Below, one piece after another: positions 58,629-64,000 of a DNA stretch of 64,000 bases. Location: NCBI RefSeq assembly GCF_018320785.1, contig NC_054877.1, positions 24,658,329-24,722,328 on the forward strand, read 5' to 3'. The notes under the pieces were generated by a model, which made no database searches, had not been told where the DNA came from, and saw only the letters and a program-made list of their open reading frames with translations. Made by a program: the position numbers and the translations under genes. The stretch comes from Cheilinus undulatus (lineage: Eukaryota > Chordata > Actinopteri > Labriformes > Labridae). The first letter of the stretch is position 1, and each line of letters opens with the position of its first letter.

Positions 58629-61242
58629 GACAAAACTGTGAAATTTACACTGACATAATCAACAGTATTTCTTTGGGTAACAACATCTTAACCAGGTCTA
58701 AACCACACAGATGCTGTTGAATAAAAACACCTTGTTGTGTTTAATGAGTTGTGTGTGTTTTTCTCTATCCTTAAAGTAAGCACATCACAGTGTAAGAAAT
58801 GTATGAGTCAATCTTTGAGCAATGCACTCAGAAACTGAAATGGAAGATTTTCTAAAATTAGTTTCAGCGCACTTTAAGTCATCCCATGTTTTTACATGAA
58901 CAGAGATTATGCACATAAAGTTAGACTAAGCAGATGTAGTCACAGTCACAAAGTAGAGCAAACACAGCTGAGTAATGGTTTTTGTGTTGACAGATAATCA
59001 TCATGTGAACGTTTCTGATAAGAAAAGCACACTGAAAGTCACATGCAAATGCATTTTTCAAATAGGTCATCAACTGAAAACAATTGTGCACTTTTCAAAG
59101 TCTGTGGAAAGCAGGGGAGTGAAGTTTCAAATATGTTTATTTATTTGCACTAATATGTAATGTGACAAGTGACACAAATTTCCAGAGGTGTAGGACCAAT
59201 TTTCATCCTCTTTGCTCCTTTTTTTATTAGCTGTTACAGCCAAGAGTTGCATTGAACAAATGTTTTAATTTTAAGCATTGTCAAGAATTTGCTTGGCAAT
59301 TGCATTAGATTCATAGTTCCATTTCTATGTTATATCACCATTTAGAGATCAAATACAAACCTGTTTGAGCAAAGTGGAATAACTATGAATATAGCCATGA
59401 CCCTTACAATAACTGAGTGTAATCATGTGGCCACAGCTGATTTAATGTCTAATCTGAAAAGTCCGCAATTTATTCAACATCAGGACCCTGACAACCTAAA
59501 CTCTGACTGAAACCTGTGTAGAGACCTTTATGTAGAGCAAATGTCCTACATGTCAGAGCTGAGTTTTTGCCTGTCTGACATAGACAGGTTTATGCACGAT
59601 CTCTTTACCTTTCTGCCCTCTGCTACTATTTTAAGTGTATTTTTTGTATCTGTGAGAACTGGACGATGTCTGTTTCACTATAGAAATGAAGCAACATGAA
59701 AATAAGCAGAGAAACTCCTTAAATGGCTCAGTGTGTATGTCGAAGTTTCCTAAATCAATATTTAAAGCACTGAATTCACTGTAAGTCTAAAAATATTAAT
59801 TCAAAATGTGTGCCACTTTGTTTCAAAGTCTGCACAGTGGAGGGTCATCTGCTGGCAGTGGTTTAGTGTCAGCAATCACAAAAGTGGACCTATAGCACCA
59901 CCTGCTGGATTGCATAGTAAGAACATTAGTTAAAAGCAGCTATGGCAGGAAGCTGACAGTAGGCTGTTTCTTTCTTCTTTGAATGTTTCCCTGCTCATTG
60001 TTGAAAGGATCAAAGGACACATACTTTTTAATCTATCTATTTAGAGAGGAAAGTGAATAAAGAAGGACACTAGAGAGTGGGGAATAAAATACAGGTAAGG
60101 AGCAACAGGTCTGACATGAATCTAGGCTGCTTGCTTTGGAGGACTACAGCCTCTATTGGCACCACCAACCCACTAGGCCAAGAGTGAATCATCATGAAAG
60201 TCCACTTTCCCTCCTAAATCCCCTTCACTAGAAATCTTATTGATGCTGAAGCTAATTGGACAATTGTGTTACATGACAACATGAGTTTTCTTCCAGGGTA
60301 AACTAGGACTAACAGATTAAATAGATAATAGATTGTCTATTTAATCCAGGGGTTCTTTACCTTTTCAGACAGGGACCCCCACTATCCTTGTGTTAAATAA
60401 TGTCATATTACATACAGCCATAAACACTCACTTGGCCTTTCTCAACACTGGAATAAGAACAACAAAACATAATCTAACCATCTTTAGAATAATATTTTCT
60501 GTAGAAATGTGTTGTAAGAAAGGTTGGAAGCAGATGTAACCCCTGGCTTAATCCATGTAGCAAATGAAAGTCGTGTTTTGGCAGTAAACTATGGCCAAAA
60601 TGCTTAGTTCCTTTCAACCTCTAGTAGGTACTCCTCCCCCCAGTAGGAGGCCTCTTCTTGGTCTCGGTTAAACAGAGATGTGTCCATTAGACTGTCATAT
60701 ATTAGCTTGATTTGGTACCCTTCCCCACACTTCCTCTGCTCCAGAGTCTGGTTACTGACACTCGCTGCTGTGCATATAGGTTTGAGTATAGCTGTTGTGC
60801 TATGAAAACCCATTTCATGAAGCTTTGGATCCACAGTTCATGTTCAGATGTAGCTCTAGAAGAAGTTTTGAGACTCTGTAGTTAATGATTCACTACACTA
60901 AATCTACACCCAAAATAATTTGGTGGTTAAGTTATGAGAACAGTTTCACTTAAAGCTTTAAAAGTTTAAGAGATAGCTCTGACAGCAAAGGTCAGATGAG
61001 GGCGTGAAATAGGAAATGGTTACTGAAATCATCAAAACAAGCAGGCTGAGAGCTCTTTAAGAGTGTATGTGGACTAAACTTCAATGTGTAGGAGACAGGT
61101 TATTGTCATTTTTATTCAGGCATGAACGATGATATTCATCCTGTGTCATATTAGTCACAAAACATCTATTTGGTTAAATTACTGTGAGATTACAAGTGAC
61201 ATGATTGCATTCAATGAACCCTCAAAACACTTTGATAACTTG
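58629..61242. other. Intergenic DNA without a supported gene
   Basis: No gene is seen. At 60344-60400 CCAGGGGTTCTTTACCTTTT resembles one terminus of the hAT-like family found at 63598. A reverse-complement partner was not found nearby. CCACCTGCTGG at 59900 is a one-mismatch CTCF-like core on the minus strand. Confidence 0.45.
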
Positions 61243-61310
61243 ACAGACGGACAGACAGACAGACAGACAGACGGACAGATAGATACTTTATTAATCCTGA
61301 GGGAAATTCA
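61243..61310 (-). repeat. GACA microsatellite joined to a LINE 3' tail
   Basis: A (GACA)n run with GACG and GATA variants leads into GATACTTTATTAATCCTGAGG and GGAAATTC. This is the reverse complement of a widespread fish LINE 3' end, whose terminal units often seed such microsatellites. Confidence 0.65.
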
Positions 61311-61337
61311 AGAAAGGATGATAAGATAATAGGAAAT

Positions 61338-61378
61338 GGTAAAGGCCTGTTTAAAAAAAGGTAAAGGCCTGTTTAAAA
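61338..61378 (+). repeat. Short tandem duplication
   Basis: GGTAAAGGCCTGTTTAAAA occurs at 61338-61356 and again at 61360-61378, a 22-base unit repeated once. Confidence 0.8.
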
Positions 61379-61589
61379 CTGACAGTTATAACTTTATAAA
61401 ATGCAAATAAACTTATATAATTTTTGTATTTGTAGTTGATTAAGTTATATACATAAGATAAATGTGCAGAGTTGTGAGTGTATTCTGGCTTCTTCTGATC
61501 ATGTATACTTCTGAGTGAATTTTCTTTGTTGCCATCAGATCTCATAATGTTTTACCTGTTTGTAAAACTAACTTCCATTTAAAATTGTT

Positions 61590-61897
61590 CATTCCTTGCA
61601 ATCAGATTATTAAATGCTCCTGAGGTTCTTTAGGTTTCAATGTTTTTTTCTCTCTTTCAGTCGTTTGTCTTCTACCCTCAAAGATCATTTTATCATTTAA
61701 GGATATATCTCTAATATCTCATTATTTTTTGGCAACCTAATTAATATCAGCAGTTTTTAGGTCTTGTTGTGTATTTTAGCTTACACATTGTTACTTTCTG
61801 TGTCAATGTGTTTTATCAATGTTTTATGTACAAGCTGCTATGAACTAATTGCCCCATGAGGGATTAACTGAATTAAAAGTTGTTGAATTGAACTGAA
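61590..61897 (+). mobile_element. LINE 3' end fragment
   Basis: AATTGCCCCATGAGGGATTA and the terminal TTGTTGAATTGAACTGAA are typical of fish LINE 3' tails (CR1/L2/Rex types). No reverse transcriptase is left. The left boundary is approximate. Confidence 0.5.
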
Positions 61898-63187
61898 GAT
61901 GCGTTACTACATTGTTCTTACTGCTATATTACTGAAGGATTCATTTAAAATGTTAACTATTTATGGGATATGGTACTACATTGCAGTGTTAATCAAAAGA
62001 TAAATGAAGAAAAAATAGCATTTCAAATAATGATCTTAAAGGGTTATCTGGAAGATAAATGCCTGGTGATCCCAGGCCCAGCCCTCCTTCATTCATCTCT
62101 GTCTTTTAATCCACAGTGGCCTGGCCCAAGATAACTAGGGACAGATACTCAATAATTGCATAAATGTAACGCCACATGCTCATTAAGTCCTCAAAGCATT
62201 TTCATTTCCATTTTTGGGAAGATTGAACAGAAGCTTGAACAAAAACATGATTAGCTACTTCTTAATGAGGTATAAAAGACCTACTCTACTGAATTGCTGA
62301 ACTTGCTTAATTTATTGATTTAGGCCTCACAAAAAACACAGTACAAATCCTTTAATTAGCTGCCCCAGCTGGTTTCACCTGATTCAGACACAATGACGTT
62401 ATACACCATGTTAGTTAGAAATTCAACTTAATAAGATTTATTATCAATTAAGGAATTTTTATATATCAATCAACATATGATTGTATTTTATCAATTATTA
62501 TGATTATTATTATTATAAATAATAAATATAGGTTTTTGAGGTAGTTTTGCCTCAAGTAACCTAAACAAGGGTACTGAGCTAAAAATGTAGACTATAAAAA
62601 CGCATTATTAGAATGAGCCAAATAGCTTTTTTCGGACGTTGTTCTCAAGCGGGTGCCGCACGTTGCAGAAACGTGCAACCACGAGGCGTCATGACCTGGG
62701 CCCACTGTTGCGTCATTCCAGAGATCAGCACACAGATCAAGATCAATCCCTTCCACTACAGCAATCACCGCTCCAATAGGCCGCATGTCTCTCGTGCTGT
62801 GGTGTTGAACAATAAACCTTTAATGTTAACAGAGATTACAGAAATGCAGAAAGCCCTGGAGTATCCACTGACAACGGGATAACTTAGAGTAGCGGGACAT
62901 TGAGATAGTGACCGTTTAAAAACTTACTTTTCTTTATATCATCCACTTACGCAATAATGTGACAGACACAGATAGAATTACAGCCTGGTGGGTAGAAAAT
63001 CTGCCGATTGCGTAAAAATTCTCAGATCTATTTTATTAAATACAAACGAATCGCTCATTTGGAAAGGAGAACCATCTCACTCTAATATCACGGTCTTTGT
63101 TCTTGAGAGGGCTGAACATTTGAAGCTGCGTTCAATGCACGTCGGATTTTTCCGTCACGTCAAAATGCTGCACTGTAAAAATAGCAC
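61898..63187. other. Intergenic DNA with a CpG-enriched part
   Basis: About 62090-62400 is repeat-free with homeodomain-type ATTA/TAAT words, possibly conserved non-coding DNA. About 62630-63170 has clearly more CpG than the rest of the intergenic sequence (for example CAAGCGGGTGCCGCACGTTG). It could be a promoter of an unseen gene or a young repeat. No coding exon is recognised. Confidence 0.4.
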
Positions 63188-63540
63188 ACAGAGGTGGAAA
63201 AGGTGCGAGACTATTGTACTCAGGTTTCTATGGTTGGAATTTACTTGAGTAAAAATAATGATCCGTAAATCTACTCAAGTAAGAAGTTTATAATTTAAAC
63301 TTTACTATAAGTACTTTGTAAGTATTGAGAAATCATACAATAAAATATGATCTTTTCTTAGTTGCAAGAAAAAACAACACAATTTGGATCTCCAACTTGT
63401 TTGTCCAGGTAAAGTCACGTCTTTATTTGTTTTGGGATGTGATGTGGAATCGTTCTCTTTCTATGTGCTTCTGTGTAGTCAACAGAGGTGGAAGAAGTTT
63501 GTACTCAAGTAAAAGTAGGCTACAGTTACTCTGGTTAACC
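63188..63540 (+). repeat. ACTCAAGTAAAAGTA repeat, one long and one short copy
   Basis: The stretch 63188-63430 carries the GAGGTGGAAAAGGTGCGAG start, TCTACTCAAGTAAGAAGTTT and CTCCAACTTGTTTGTCCAGG, as in the copies at 14920 and 35490. A second, truncated start follows at 63484-63540 (GAGGTGGAAGAAGTTTGTAC, then CTCAAGTAAAAGTAGGCTAC). Confidence 0.62.
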
Positions 63541-63597
63541 CTTTAAAGCTGATTGTATCATATTTCATACACACTTTTCTGAGACCTCTGTCTTATC

Positions 63598-63944
63598 CAG
63601 TGGTTTTCAGCCTGGGGGTCAGTGCCCTCAGGAAGACACTGAGAGGGGATTGCCAGATGCCTTCCAAAAAATAAACATTTTCAAATGACTTCAAATTGGT
63701 GTAATTTACATTTAATTAACCATGAATAAAATAAGTTAAATGTACATAGTCTTTTGGTGAGATGTATGCTCTAATCAAGGTAATGTTTAAGAAAAATCTT
63801 GAAATGTAGGTCTGCACATGACTATTCTTGAATGTGCATGGCTGTGTTCAACTATGCTTCAACCACCTTCAGGTACAGTGGGGGTCCCTGGCCTCTGGCC
63901 CCTTTATTTTGAGGGTTGTGGGATGAAAAGTTCGAGAACCCTTG
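63598..63944. mobile_element. hAT-like MITE with target duplication
   Basis: The left end CAGTGGTTTTCAGCCTGGGG and the right end TTCGAGAACCCTTG are imperfect inverses. GTCTTATC (63590-63597) and GTCTAATC (63945-63952) flank it, matching 7 of 8 as a hAT target duplication. There is no coding capacity. The family is a common teleost type. Confidence 0.75.
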
Positions 63945-64000
63945 GTCTAATCAACATGATGAATAATTTCCTTAAAAAACTTTGGTATACAATCTGATAA

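Noticed and set aside
62613-62882. 89-codon frame in the CpG-enriched stretch
   Set aside because: No recognisable protein. The CpG signal is reported instead.
1-64000. LTR retrotransposons, endogenous retroviruses, Polintons, tRNA, rRNA and CRISPR arrays
   Set aside because: No gag, pol or env-type coding, paired LTRs, capsid-type genes, cloverleaf genes or spaced direct-repeat arrays could be recognised.

Overview
The window is teleost fish nuclear DNA, most likely from a percomorph. It carries intron-split vertebrate genes, AT-rich non-coding DNA, many Tc1/mariner copies, several hAT-, Harbinger- and TTAA-type non-autonomous elements, and fish-type LINE fragments. Five host genes are supported: SNAP47 (minus), JMJD4 (plus), IBA57 (minus), GJC2/connexin-47 (minus) and a single-exon CYP8B1 (minus). 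SNAP47, JMJD4, IBA57 and GJC2 also lie near one another on human 1q42, so that block looks like conserved vertebrate synteny. CYP8B1 sits elsewhere in human (chromosome 3), so its place about 28 kb from GJC2 is a fish or lineage arrangement.

Layout. 1-4.8 kb: repeats (a short inverted-repeat element, a long-TIR Tc1 relic) and one unassigned exon-like stretch. 4.8-12.3 kb: SNAP47 in four coding exons. 12.3-13.2 kb: a shared head-to-head promoter. 13.2-17.2 kb: JMJD4 in six exons, with intron 2 packed with nested hAT-like elements. 17.7-21.8 kb: IBA57 in three exons, tail-to-tail with JMJD4 and with a Tc1 relic in its first intron. 22.1-26.5 kb: a second copy of the long-TIR Tc1 family, a LINE with a long open reverse-transcriptase frame, and another Tc1 relic. 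27.6-28.9 kb: the single coding exon of GJC2. 28.9-56.5 kb: a gene desert of nested transposons, perfect hairpins, a CTCF-like motif and an L1 inserted inside a Tc1 element. 56.6-58.1 kb: CYP8B1, with a 5'-truncated LINE inserted just upstream. 58.6-64 kb: LINE tails, microsatellites and a hAT element with a near-perfect target duplication.

The genes do not form one pathway. They serve membrane fusion (SNAP47), translation termination (JMJD4), mitochondrial 4Fe-4S assembly (IBA57), glial gap junctions (GJC2) and bile-acid synthesis (CYP8B1). No rRNA, tRNA, CRISPR array, LTR element or virus-derived gene could be supported. I did not find a convincing new biological system. The most rewarding parts are the nested-transposon records, the cluster of perfect hairpins, the antisense overlap implied between JMJD4 and IBA57, and the LINE next to CYP8B1.
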